Source: Paraphaeosphaeria minitans (taxonomy: Eukaryota; Ascomycota; Dothideomycetes; Pleosporales; Didymosphaeriaceae). Taken from it: a DNA stretch of 64,000 nt. Location of the stretch: the NCBI GenBank assembly GCA_015832175.1, contig WJXW01000011.1, forward strand, positions 248,001-312,000. The letters are read 5' to 3'. The notes under the pieces are model-generated. The model had not been told where the DNA came from. It worked only from the letters and a program-made list of their open reading frames with translations, and did no database searches. A program made the position numbers and the translations under genes. Positions 47,401 to 58,417 of the stretch are shown here, piece after piece; the stretch's first letter is position 1, and each line of letters opens with the position of its first letter.

Positions 47401-47783
47401 TCCTCATCTCGCAAACGCCCCTAATGACGCACGTCCTGCCCCTCCTCAGCCACCCCCGCCGCGACATCCGCCTGCCCTGCGCGTGGTTCATCAACAACCT
47501 CGTCTGGGAGGAGGACAGCAGCGACGCGGGCCCGACGAGGGAGCGCGCCATGCAGCTGAGGCTTCTGGGCTTTGAAGACGGCGCACGCGGCTTGGGCAGG
47601 GACATCGATCTCGACGTGAGAGAGCGGGCTAAGACGGCTGTCGAGCAGCTAGGTAAGTTGCTGGGGGGTGGGAGCGTGGGAGCGAGCGGGTACGCGAGTC
47701 CTGGGCATTTCGGGGAGGGGGGTGGGCTGGCGGGGTTGCGGGGGTTGGGGGGCCAGCAGAGGGGGGGTTGGAGTAGGGAGTAG
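44426..47783 (+). CDS. GID5: Armadillo-repeat protein Gid5/Vid28 (ARMC8-like)
   Basis: Scaffold subunit of the GID/CTLH ubiquitin ligase, which in yeast degrades gluconeogenic enzymes. Model: join(44426..44756,44822..46509,46566..47783), 1078 residues, near the size of filamentous fungal Vid28-like proteins. The sequence is mostly helical armadillo-type repeats: ALRSLKNEIVGHEQRKELAV, LVTALRTLNQVVDAVAQEKP, LLALAAIADSQDGLRKLIIE and, near the C terminus, FDLRYGSLWALKHLCLGLPI. The last stands close to the conserved region shared with ARMC8. A acidic Ser/Glu/Asp linker interrupts the repeats at about 775-800. The end is Gly-rich low complexity. Introns: GTGAGT...CAG and GTACGT...CAG, both in phase. 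Assignment to Gid5 rests on layout and the ARMC8-like block; a generic armadillo protein is the alternative. Confidence 0.78.
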
Positions 47784-47827
47784 CATCTCTCGACGGGGAG
47801 GGGGGGAGGGGGGGAGAGGGGGAATGG

Positions 47828-47858
47828 TGTTGTTGTTGTTGTTTTTGTTGTTGTTGCT
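47828..47858. repeat. (TTG)n microsatellite
   Basis: Interrupted trinucleotide run in the 3' region of the armadillo gene. Confidence 0.8.
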
Positions 47859-48272
47859 GTTTTTGTCGTCGTCGTTTGTGTGTATGATGGCGATGCATGT
47901 ACGATTACGGTGTGCATGGAGAGCGTGCGGCATGGCATGGCATTGGGTTGTGTATCTCGTACCAAACCCCCCGCCCCCAACATGCGAAACTACCTAGTCT
48001 ATCGCTTTTTGACGAAAAAAGGTCACCATGCATTTCTGCTTACAATGGGGAGTTGAAGTCTGGTCTGGGTCCAGGGAAAAAGGGGGGGGGGGAGGCAAAT
48101 CAGGCTCCCATCCTTGTGCGAACCCCGCATCCGAACACAGCCGTAGAGACAGCTCCAGCATCTTAGATATTAATAGTCGACGTTGGCAGTCTCAAGACAT
48201 TGCACACGGTATCGAGTGATTATCTGGAAGGAACAACAGCGTCTCGATTCCGTGTATCTTTGTTTGATTGAT

Positions 48273-48299
48273 TGTTTGTTTGTTTGTTTGTTTGTTTGT
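48273..48299. repeat. (GTTT)n microsatellite
   Basis: Six to seven tetranucleotide units between convergent genes. Confidence 0.85.
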
Positions 48300-48566
48300 C
48301 GCATCCAACTTTTTCAGTCGTCTATCTTGCACACAGGCAAGCGCTCTACAGCACACAACACAGCACAGCAAGGATGTAGTGGTCTATCCAGAAAGAAAGG
48401 AGGGGAAAAAAAGGTCAGACGGGAATAAGAACACACTTCCAATCAAGCATTATTCCTGTCCGCTGCACCAGCGTACGCAGGTCGAAGCAAACTCCTTCCA
48501 TGCCGAGCCGCGTCCAGCCCCGCAGCCCGTCGCCGTGATTAGAAATCGTAACGTCGTGTCTCCGCT

Positions 48567-50113
48567 TCACTCGTTGTCGCTGTCGGCGCCCACCTCCATC
48601 TTCGCGGCCTTGCCAGCAGTCGGCTTCGCGACGGGGGTGGACATCTTGACGGGCGCGGTGCCGAGGCCGTTGCGGTTGCGGAAGAAGAGGACACCCTTGC
48701 CCTCGCCTTGGGCACCCTCGCTGGGCTCGACCCAGTGGCACCAGCGTGCGCTCTTCCACAGGGCGTGGAGGAAGCCCAGAGAGCCACCCTCGGTGTCGGA
48801 ACGGTAATGTCGGCCCATGACCTTCTTGATGGCTTCGGTAGCCTCGTCGGCGTTGTAGAAGGGGATCGTGGAGACGTAGTGGTGGAGGACGTGGGTCTCG
48901 ATGATGCCGTGCAGGAGCGTGCGGCCAACGAAGCCGAACTCGCGGTCAATGGTAGCAGCGGCGCCACGGGTGTAGGTCCACGTCTGAGCGTCGTAGTGGG
49001 GAAGGGTGGGGTCAGTGTGCTGGAGGAAAGTGATGGCGACTGGTTCTCGTTAGTGAACAATGTCTCGAGATCGTGGAGTTGCGTTGACTTACCGAGCCAG
49101 TGGTTCACCCAGAGGTACGGGATGAAGTACCAGACGAAGAGGTTCGAGAAGCCAAAGGTCTTGCCGATGTACCACAGCGTGCCGATGACGACGGCCAGAC
49201 CAATGTCGCTCGCGAGGATCAAGTGCTCGTCCTTCCTCTCGTACAAGGGGCTGGCAGGGTTGAAGTGGTTGACACCGCCGAAGAAGCCGTTCTTCTTGCC
49301 CTTGCCCTTGCCCTCGGGCTGCCTCTCGTGGTAGTTGTGGCCGGTGACGTTGGCGACGAGGTACATGGGCCAACCACCGAGCTGCTGCAAGACCGAGTGG
49401 ATGAGAGTCGCGATGGGCGTCTCCTCGGTCAGCTCATGGAGCTCGTGGGCGAACTTGCCGACGCGTGAAGCATACTGCTCCCTCGTCTTGGGAACAAAGA
49501 CCATGTCGCGCTCCATGTGGCCGGTGGCCTTGTGGTGCTTTCCGTGGGAGATCTTCCAGGAGAAGTAGGGCACGAGAAGAACAGTGTGGGCAATGAAGCC
49601 GACCGTGTCGTTGAGCACCTTGGAGGGCGAGAAGGACTGGTGGCCGCACTCGTGGGCCATGACCCAGAGACCGGTTCCGAACAGGCCCTGGAGAAGGGTG
49701 TATCCGGCCCACAAGGCAGCCCTGAGAGGCTTGGAGGCAATGGTCTCGGGGGTCACGTAGTTGTGGAAGAGGTAGAAGGTGGCGGCCAGGCAGGCGATGT
49801 CGCGGGCCACGTAGCCGAGGCCACGGAGACCGGAGCGCTCGAAGCAGTGCTTGGGAATGGCATCGCGGATGTCCTTGATGGTGTAGTCGGGGATCTGGAA
49901 CTCGTTGCCGTAGCCGTCAAGCAGCGTGCCGCGCGTGTTCTTGAGGTTCGCATCGTCGTCGTCGCCGAGCGAGGAGAGCGACGTGTTGGAGGCGGATGCA
50001 GCAGGCGAGTCGAAGGGCGAGGCAGTCGCAGAGGGCGCCGACGAGGAAATGGCCGAGTCGGTGGTCATGTTTCTCTTCAGAACGGGGTTCTGGGGGCGGG
50101 CGGTGGTTGCCAT
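48567..50113 (-). CDS. Delta-12 fatty acid (oleate) desaturase
   Basis: Membrane di-iron enzyme of the ER that converts oleate to linoleate on phospholipids. Model: complement(join(48567..49039,49093..50113)), 497 residues, typical for fungal Fad2-type enzymes. Three histidine boxes are in place: HECGH at 154-158, HGKHH at 190-194 and HVLHH at 390-394. The flanks also fit, with KATGHMERDMVFVPKTR after box two and STIPFYNADEATEAIKKVMG after box three. Hydrophobic helices separate them. The intron (GTAAGT...CACTAAC...CAG, 53 bases) joins VNHWLG|VAITFLQHTDP in phase. Unspliced DNA stays open in a wrong frame to 48539, which would lose the third box. An omega-3 desaturase is the main alternative, but the sequence around the second and third boxes favours delta-12. 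Confidence 0.94.
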
Positions 50114-50133
50114 GGTGCAGTGATGGGAGCGAG

Positions 50134-50250
50134 GACGAGCCCGGGAGAATTGTCGGGTGTCAATTGGCGGTGGGCGCGAGGGTGGGAACGAGGACGAGGA
50201 CGAGCCCGGGCGAATTGTCGGGTGTCAATTGGCGGTGGGCGCGAGGGTGA
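50134..50250. repeat. Tandem duplication in the desaturase leader
   Basis: A unit containing gaattgtcgggtgtcaattg and ggcggtgggcgcgagggtg occurs twice, around 50144-50184 and 50210-50249, within 140 bases upstream of the desaturase start. Confidence 0.85.
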
Positions 50251-50586
50251 GGGTGAAGGGGGGTGAAACGAGGGAACGACAAAGCGGTCGTGGGGGGTTG
50301 TTGAGAGGCGGGCTGCTGTTGGGAGCAAGGCAGCACAAGTAGGTAGGTATGTATCTAGGTACACGCCACGCTGCCGGCAGACACAGTATCGAGGGGCGTT
50401 GAGCGAGCGGAAGGGTACTGTTAGGACAGGTGGCAGGGTTTTATATCGTAGTAATAAGCCTCAAGGGCAGCATGTGCCGTGCAGCATGCGGGCGGTCAAG
50501 GTGAATTTTTCTTGGGACCTGGGACCCTGAGCTGCCCTTTGCACCGTAGTGCCGGACGTGGCAGCCGTTCGAAAAGCGCCGGCACG

Positions 50587-50662
50587 AACAAGAATTCACG
50601 GCGTGGCGGTGCCTGGCTAGGGCGAACAAGCATTCACGGCGTGGCGGTGCCTGGCTAGGGAC
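50587..50662. repeat. Tandem duplication, about 39 bases
   Basis: Two near-identical copies containing attcacggcgtggcggtgcc, differing at the base before ATTCACGG (A versus C) and at the last base. Confidence 0.85.
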
Positions 50663-51630
50663 GAAGGCCTGTTTGGCTGCGTCTCTCTCGACGCTCGAGA
50701 CGACTTGCATCCATGGTCAGACTAGGTAGGGATGACTAGATAGCAGGTATCATTCTCGCCACCGTGGTGGCTTCACCGTTCCGCACACGGTCGAGTCGAA
50801 GCACCCATGGCCCGCCGAGACGACCGACGGCGCGCTAGCATTCTCGATGCACGGCAGCATTCCCACGTCTGCAGTCGTCCAGCCTCTGGGCTCTTCTCTT
50901 GCATGTTGATCCCATGTTGGCGACCAGAATTCTAATTTCATCGCAGCAGACCGCCACTTTGCGCCCACACTCACGCTCTTGTCACGCTAGCCAGCTTCGC
51001 CCACGCAGCCACTCTCCCTCTGGCGCCCATCGCTGCGACCTCGGAACCGCTTTCGCCACGCTGCATCCCTCATTCGCTTCCCCGTGCCGACGCTCTGCCG
51101 CTGTCCACCCGGTAGACTACCTAACTGCTGCCCTGTCTGTTGCCTCTTGAAAAGTGGGCATCGGGGCCTCTGGATACCTATCAAACAATCGAAGCTTGCA
51201 CCGAACCTACTGTGTACCGTACTGGTGCCAAGACGACTTCTCTGGCCACTAGTTGGAGACGCTCCCGAGACCACATTCCCCGCGGATCCTCCACTTGCTA
51301 CCTACCACTCTGTCTCACGTCTCACCGAGTAGACATCACCATTCCCAACCAGTCCAGCCGCCATTCGCGCGTGCCTTCGCACAGCTACCCTCTCCATATC
51401 AAAGTGGCGTCGCATCTGCCCGTCATCCGCAATCACATCATCAATGATTCAATAACATTCACGGAATCCACGCTTCCCTCCAGCCAGCAAGCGTTACCCG
51501 TTGACCCAAAACCCAAACATACAAGCTTTCCCTAACATTAGCTTGTGTCGCGGTGCTTGCATCCCCGCGACTGAAAACCCCACTGCCACGACTTCGAAAT
51601 CCTTGCTTGCCTTGGCAGCTGGGTCTGAAG

Positions 51631-53724
51631 ATGCCGACTCTTGCCGTCGACAACTTCAACATTGTCTGCGCTTGCCTTGGTGGATTCATCACCCTCTTTG
51701 GCCTCGTCTCGTATCTGCTCAAGGAAAAATTCTACCTGTCCGAAGCTTGTGTGTTGTTCGCATCCAGAGACGAGATCAACACTGACAAAGATAGTGATAT
51801 CCCTTGTCGCTGGGGTCGTCTTCTCACCCAATGCTGCCAATCTGCTGAAACCTGAGCAGTATGCTCTGCACGACGAGGAAGTTCTGAACACAATCACGCT
51901 TTACTTTTCCCGTCTGGTCCTCGGAGTTCAGGTTGTACTCGCAGGGGTGCAGCTGCCGAGCCAGTATCTGAAGACGGAATGGAAGAGCTTGGCTCTTCTT
52001 TTGGGCCCTGGTATGGCAGTCATGTGGCTCGTAACAAGCCTTCTGATCTATGCACTTGTCCCGTGAGTCCCAGCGTAGAAGTGCGCATATGCAGAAAGCG
52101 GGATGCTAATACGCTCCCAGGCATATCCACTTTGTTGAGGCTCTTGCGGTTGGCGCTTGCGTCGCTCCTACGGATCCCGTCCTCTCCAACTCCATCGTCA
52201 AGGGCAAATTCGCAGACAAAAACATCCCCAAGGAGTTGCAGAAGATCATCGTAGCCGAATCGGGCGCCAACGATGGCTTGGGCTATCCGTTCTTGTTCCT
52301 TCCGCTTTACATCATCCAGCACACTGGCGCAGGCTCCGATCGCAGCATAGGTAATGCCATGGGCGCCTGGTTTGGCGAGACCTGGGGTTATACCATACTG
52401 CTTAGTATCGTGTATGGCGCCGCAGTAGGCTGGATTGCGAAGGAGCTCCTTCATTGGGCAGAAGAACGTCACTATGTCGACAGGGAGAGTTTCCTCGTGT
52501 TCGCCATCACTCTAGCGGTAAGTCGTCAACCCTTGCAGCACTGGACCTTGTCAGTCGAACATGCATTCTCAGCTACCACAATCGCATGTTTGTGCGGTGC
52601 AGGTGCTAATGTGTGCAGCTTTTCTTGGTCGGAACGATGGGCATGGTAGGATCCGACGATATCCTCGCGTGTTTCATCGCCGGTAACACGTTCACCTGGG
52701 AGTAAGTCGCAGTCTCTTACGCACTCTCCTCTCACGCTCCGCACAACACTAACAACGCTCAAGCGATTGGTTTCGGCTTGAAACAATGGACGACAGTTTC
52801 CAACCTACTATCGACATGTTACTCAACGTATCTGTCTTCATCTGGTTCGGTAAGCAGCGAGACTTTCCTCGTCGCATCTTCGTTTGACCTTCGATAGGCG
52901 CTGTGTGTCCGTGGAAGGGATTTTACACCAACGATATCATTCCCATCTACCGGCTCGTGCTTCTCGGCATCCTCGTCTTGCTCTTTCGCCGGCCACCTAT
53001 CATTTTCGCGATGCATAAAAGAATCCACCAGATTGAAGAGAAGCGCCAGGCCTTGTACGTCGGCTTCTTTGGCCCGATCGGAGTCAGCGCTATATTCTAC
53101 CTCTACATCACACTGGACTTTCTGCGCAAGAACGTCACGGTAGATGGAGAGCCCAGGCCTGATGCTGTGTACCTGATGGAGGTCACGAAGATAGTCGTTT
53201 GGTTTCTCGTCGTCTGCAGTGTGGTAGGAACCCTTGTTTCAGTTTGATTTCGGCCTAGCTGACCACTATAGGTCATCCACGGCTTGACGATCCCCATGTC
53301 CAAGTTTGGACTCTGGCTACCGCGATCCATTTCCCGAGCTGTCTCCTCAGCAAGAGCGGAAAGTCCTGAGCCTTTCCACATGAGCGAGAATCCAGAAGAG
53401 GCTCAGGAAATCAACGAAGGGCTTCGGCGCCGTTCCGGAGCTGGTTCCAGCACAGCTGCCAACATCCTGCCTCGCAGTGTGTATCGTATTGGAAGGACCA
53501 TGATTCGTTCTGACAACTCTTCGCGGCCGCAATCGCGCGGAAACTCCCAGCCTCCGCTTCTGCTGTCCAACGTGCCTACGACATCCTCGAACACTAACAG
53601 CAATGGAGCTGGCGCTCAAGACCCTGCTGGCAGTAACACTCTCGTCAACACTTCGCAGCCGGTCCAGCTCAATCAGAGAGCGATTCGTTTCCCAGATGAA
53701 GTCGATTCCCCGCCGGCCGCTTAG
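51631..53724 (+). CDS. Na+(K+)/H+ antiporter, Nha1/Sod2 type (CPA1)
   Basis: Plasma-membrane exchanger that exports sodium or potassium in return for protons. Model: join(51631..51748,51795..52062,52121..52517,52619..52701,52764..52849,52898..53223,53272..53724), 576 residues. About a dozen membrane helices are visible. The ion-binding region reads ALAVGACVAPTDPVLSNSIV, followed by KELQKIIVAESGANDGLGYP, whose ESGANDG carries the essential Asp of fungal Nha proteins. Further on, FLVGTMGMVGSDDILACFIA and NVSVFIWFGAVCPWKGF are family-typical. The cytosolic tail is short (about 150 residues, Ser/Asn-rich), as in S. pombe Sod2 and unlike the long tail of yeast Nha1. All six introns are 45-101 bases and in phase. 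Confidence 0.93.
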
Positions 53725-54522
53725 CAGGCTGGAACACAGCTCATTAGGTCGAGATACTGGAAGGTTCGGGCTTCACCATGGACTCGGGATGGCATGGAGA
53801 CAAAAGGCCTTGCGGTGCAGCGCCAATGCAACCTCGAAGGAAGCGATCCCAGTAGCAAGAACAATACAGACAATAGGTGCGTCTGGTTTAGCAGAGACAA
53901 GTGACTGTAATCATGTCCCAAGACCTAGGATAGCTGGGTTACCATGGTTGCAGGCTACAATTCATCATACACGGCATCCGCTCTAGCTTTAACTTAGCGC
54001 GCGCATAAGTAGGTGCCTAGGGTAGTGCATACAACTACCTTCTACAGCCCGCGCATCTATACCATAGTTCTTGTATCTACGTCGGTTCTTACTCCCCTCC
54101 TGTCTCCCAACAGGTGTCGTTCCTCTCTCACGCGACAGCGGTCCACGCCACGTCAGCATAGAGATGACGAGGATGAAGGCTCATGGACCTGACGCTAATA
54201 AGCCATCACGGATTGCTGACACTGGTGCAGAGGACCGGCGGCGCGGTTCAGCCAATCACCTTTGGTGGATCGAACGCCAAGCCACCTCTTCTGTTTGACA
54301 GAGCGAAGCGAGATGCGCGATGCTCGGATTCAAGACCCCCTGGAGACGTTTCAATCGTCGGAGAAGGCGGACGTGGCGAGGGTTGCGACCGACAGGACAC
54401 AGCATCGTGCTTACGACGCGTAAAGGTATCTACAGCCCCCGGATGCTATCATTTCGAAGAGTAAGCCTGCGACTTGCTCGTCTGCGGCAGCATAACGAGC
54501 ATCGAAAGAGATATCGATAGCC
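53725..54522. other. Intergenic region, no gene seen
   Basis: 3' region of the antiporter and promoter of the LtrA gene. Frames are short and overlapping. Confidence 0.5.
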
Positions 54523-56622
54523 ATGGCCTCCACACCACGAACACTGGTTGACGGTGCGTCGACAGGTGCAGCAACACCAGCAACCAGCAATGCCCACGAA
54601 CATCACCGTCTCCTTGACACGGGAAAGAGGCTACGACAGATATTCCGACCCGACGGAACGAAGGTGCACGTCGCAGGCTCGCCAGAAGAGGCGAACCATC
54701 TGCTTAAAACGCTCTCGGCGACGGACGAGGATGAAGACACCGACCTCGTCATTCACGGCTCGCCCGAGCACATCGATGCCCTCCGCCACGCCTACCAGCA
54801 CCACACGGATCGACACCAACGCCTCAAGGAAGACCATCCCGAGATCGCCGAGGAATTCGAGCGTGTCATCCGCGAGCTCGATACTTTATCTCGAGAGCTG
54901 CACATGGTGTCTTCACACGCCGTGCAATTGGATGCGAGCTTCTCAAAGTATGGATACTCCGCACACCTCCGAACCAAGGACAGTCCAATCAACTCCAGCG
55001 CTGCCTCGATGAACTCGGACATGTTCGACAAGGAGACGTGGGATGCGGAGAGGAAGTTGGGGACCACGATGCGCTTCTATCAGAAGCCGATTGTGAGGCA
55101 GTATTTCCACAAGGGGTTGCTCTGGCGCGCAAAGGAGGCACAGGAGGTTGCCAGCTACGAGTTGTTCATCGATCTCTTCTACGTGGGCATCATCGCCATT
55201 GCAGGCGACCAGGCCGCCGAGCACGCGACGGGCGAGTCCCTCCTCCGCTTCACCATAACCTTGATCATGGGTTGGAAGTTCTGGTCCGACATCTCCCTCC
55301 TCATATCCTGGTTCGACTGCGATGACATCCTGCGGCGCTGTTCCGTGCTCTTCATCCTCACCTGTCTACTCGGCTTCACAACCAACATGGCCTCCGCCTT
55401 CGAGCACACCTTTACGCCACTCGTTGCCTTCTATTTGGCCGCCCGCCTCTTCGTTGCAGCCAGCTTCGTTTGGTACGCCTACATCATTCCAATGGTACGA
55501 GCTTGCATGCTTGCGAACGCCATACTGATCATCTTCCCCGCCGCCCTCTGGATCGGCAGCGTCCACGTCGAAGGACCCGTCCGACAAGCCCTCCTATGGC
55601 CGGCCCTCGCCCTCGACACCTTCGGCTTCTCCATCATGAATCTCGTGCAGCGCCCGCAGCTCTGGGCGTCCCGCTTCCCGCGCGTGCTAGCATGGACAAA
55701 GTCACAATTCGAGTTCTTCCCCGGGGCCAACATCGAGCACCGCATTGAGCGAACGGGTGCGTTCGTCACGCTGGTGTTTGGAAGTTGTGTGCTGGGGCTG
55801 CTGTACCAGAGCACTGTAGAGTTTGGGATCAATGCTTTCTTTGGGAAGGCGGTTATGGGGCTGATTCAGGCGTTTACGTTCAATTGGATATACTTTGAGA
55901 TTGACAGTTTCAATCTGCACACACATGCCATCCGGAGGAGCGTGTGGTCTGGTACGTCTCCCTCTTCGCTTCGTCTCCAAGCCGCCCTCCGCATCTGCTA
56001 CTTCTCAACTGGTACTTACTAACCTCCCCCTCCAGCAATGACATGGTTCTCCGTCCACCTCCCCTTCATAATGTCCTTTGTGCTCTCCTCGTCCGCGCTC
56101 GCCGTCCTCGTCCGCGCCCACGACAGCCCCGACTCGCCCCTCGACTCCCTCTACGAAACCTTCGTCCCCCGCAGCGAACAACACATCTCCGACGGCCTGC
56201 GCTGGTTCTACTGCGGCGGCTCCGGCATCGCGCTCCTCTGCATGGCCATCATCGCCCACGCCCACCAGCACAAGTCGATACCCAACCAGCGCCTCTTCAA
56301 GAACAAGCGCCTCCTCATCCGCATCCTGTGCGCTGTGACCATCCTGTGCCTGCCCGTCACCCACCTCAACTCTCTGTACCTGATCAGCACGGTCACTGGG
56401 CTGCTGGTCGTGGTGCTGATCGCGGAGTTGGTGGGCGCGAGCTGCGCGGGGGAGAACGTGCTGTGGGATACGAAGTGCTCGAGGGGGAAGGGGGCTTACG
56501 AGGCGAAATGTGCGGTGAAGAGGGAGGAGTTGGAGAGGAAGGCCGCGAGTGGCGAGGTTGTGAATGTGGAGGAGATTGCGGGGCGCGAGAGGGGAGAGAA
56601 GGGGGTGAGGAGCTTGGTGTAG
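54523..56622 (+). CDS. LtrA-family (low temperature requirement A) membrane protein
   Basis: Multi-pass membrane protein of the LtrA family, named from a Listeria gene; the molecular role in fungi is unknown. Model: join(54523..55951,56036..56622), 671 residues. The first 190 residues are cytosolic and His/Asp/Glu-rich, with a helical segment (EEFERVIRELDTLSRELHMV). The LtrA core starts at YELFIDLFYVGIIAIAGDQA, the usual (E)LFxDLxYV start, and continues through about ten hydrophobic helices, including FTITLIMGWKFWSDISLLIS. After the splice come AMTWFSVHLPFIMSFVLSSS and a last pair of helices. The C terminus is a charged Lys/Glu-rich tail. The intron (GTACGT...CTTACTAACC...CAG, 84 bases) is in phase. 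The start is the first ATG of the frame. Confidence 0.85.
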
Positions 56623-58295
56623 ATGATGATCGGCAAAGGAGGCATCTGCCGATCCCGTTTCCACAGTTTCCATCCGTTCGCATTTTTCCTCATACGACAA
56701 CGCTTTCTGTGGCTGCTCGCCGAATCGTCCGAGCCTTTCGTGGACAGCATTCATGGCCGCGCGACTCATGGCGTGTTCATGTGCGGATTAGTCTTCGAGC
56801 CGGCGTTGATCCGGTTGTCGGGGTGAGCTGGGCTTCCCCGGACGCATGGAAATGAGAACAACAGGTCCCGATGGTGTTCCAGATATACCATACGAGCAAC
56901 CAAAGGCAAGGACAGGGTGGCAATGGTACCCATGTACAAAGTACAAACCCTCATGAACACGTAGACCTGATTGAGGCGATGCCAAAGAGACAGGGCGTTG
57001 GTTTTTTGGGCCATGTCCCAGCAGAAAGCAAATACTGCGGTACACTCGCTGCAGATCGATCTTTGGAGCCTCGTCCAGTTGTGCGTTGCATTGGCCGGCG
57101 TGCACATGTGACGGTGGCTGTTCAGATCCACCCAACCACCAGGTTGAAGCAAGGGCACGCTTTTTCTATACAGGTTGAGTTGAATTATGCTGAGACGTCT
57201 ACCGTACCGCACCGTACCGTTCTACTACATGTGACCGACCATAGGAAGTAGTCACGGACCTGAATGCTCAACCTCGCCTGGTCTGATTCGGATTCGGTTA
57301 TTCACTGCGAGTTCTAATTAGCCAACGAAATTGTCTACCGTACTTGGCAGCGATACGGTTCTGTTCTCTCTCTCCAGTTGTATCCGCACCTTTCACCATC
57401 CAATCCCAAACACTCCATCTCCGAATCTATACTCCTAATGAACAACCCGCGGTTTCGATAAGAATGGCAAACCGAAAAGGCCATCACCATTCCTTGGACG
57501 ACCGACTTCACAGGCTTCTGCGTGATTTGCAACCTTCCCCTTCTCCACGTTGCATAGCCCATCTCAGCCCTTTGGGACGCAAATTCTGGCTCCCATGCCG
57601 ACGACTGGGGCGCACAGTGCATCATGATCATGGGTAGCCAGCGGAGTCGAGAAGCTCTCGATATCATCCCCCTTGCTCTCTCCATAGCGCTGAGCTAGAT
57701 GACCAAACATAATCCATCCACTGAAGGTGAAACAAGTCCTGCACCTCTCGAACCCCATTTACAAAATTCAACCCCCTTTCATCCCCAAATCCTTAGGACA
57801 TACTCGCACTCACCCGTAGAAGCCGCCCCGACCATGAAAATGGCATCAGGTAGATTCTACCCCAGACACCTCACCCTTTCCTTTCCCCCTCTCCCACATC
57901 TGCTCCCACCCGCCCTGCCGTTACACAGACTGCACCTCGCCGCGCTCCTTCCCCTCGTCTTGGAGAATATCTACCTCATCGTTTGCTGGGCGTTGTACTG
58001 CATGTTCCCGCTCTGGTTGACTCACTCACTCATTCACTCACTCACTCACTCATTCACTCACTCACTCACTCACTCACTCACTCACTCACTCACTCACTCA
58101 CTCACTCACTCACTCACTCACTCACTCACTCACTCACTCACTCACTCACTCACTCACTCACTCACTCACTCACTCATCCCAATCTCTCTTCTAACCCAAA
58201 CCACACGTGTACATCTATATGTATACATATACACGCATCCATATATATACCCCCTCCCCCACGAATCCCCACATCGAAACTAGCCCCCCTCCCAA
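56623..58295. other. Intergenic region with long ACTC microsatellite
   Basis: No gene recognised up to the tRNA. A CCGTACCG imperfect repeat lies at about 57201-57218 and the ACTC array at 58018-58177. Two frames translate the array as LTHS repeats and are rejected as genes. Confidence 0.6.
58018..58177. repeat. (ACTC)n microsatellite, about 40 units
   Basis: Roughly 160 bases of almost perfect tetranucleotide repeat, with a few ATTC units near the left end. It ends 118 bases before the tRNA gene. Confidence 0.95.
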
Positions 58296-58389
58296 ACCGC
58301 ATTAGTCCAGAGGTTAGGATGTCTGATTTTCACCCTTCTGCCATGGGAAAAGCGCTCAGAAGACCGGGGTTCGAACCCCCGATGCGGTG
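58296..58389 (+). tRNA. tRNA-Glu (anticodon TTC) with intron
   Basis: The acceptor stem ACCGCAT (58296-58302) pairs with ATGCGGT (58382-58388), leaving discriminator G at 58389. The D arm contains AGTCCAGAGGTTAGGAT. The anticodon stem TCTGA/TCAGA encloses loop TTTTCA...C with anticodon TTC. After the base 3' of the anticodon an intron of about 22 bases (cccttctgccatgggaaaagcg) sits at the canonical 37/38 position. The T arm CCGGGGTTCGAACCCCCG holds the B box. The mature part closely resembles eukaryotic tRNA-Glu. A 28-base T run follows directly as terminator. Confidence 0.93.
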
Positions 58390-58417
58390 TTTTTTTTTTT
58401 TTTTTTTTTTTTTTTTT
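58390..58417 (+). terminator. Pol III terminator, uninterrupted T28
   Basis: Twenty-eight consecutive T begin at the first base after the tRNA. Four to six T suffice for Pol III termination, so this run is unusually long. Confidence 0.85.

Larger units (their letters stand above)
47784..48566. other. Convergent 3' intergenic region with microsatellites
   Basis: Contains G runs at 47800-47820, (TTG)n at 47828-47858, a G9 run at about 48083 and (GTTT)n at 48273-48299. No gene between the two 3' ends. Confidence 0.6.
50114..51630. promoter_or_regulatory. Divergent promoter region, desaturase and Na+/H+ antiporter
   Basis: 1.5 kb between opposed starts. The desaturase side carries a tandem duplication of about 63 bases (50134-50250) in its leader. 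A TAGG run at 50338-50347 and a 39-base tandem duplication at 50587-50662 follow. The antiporter side is C/T-rich. No gene recognised; frames at 50899-51535 are unsupported. Confidence 0.5.

Noticed and set aside
48539..50113. Single unspliced 524-codon desaturase frame
   Set aside because: Past the donor at 49092 it changes frame and loses the third histidine box; the spliced model restores it.
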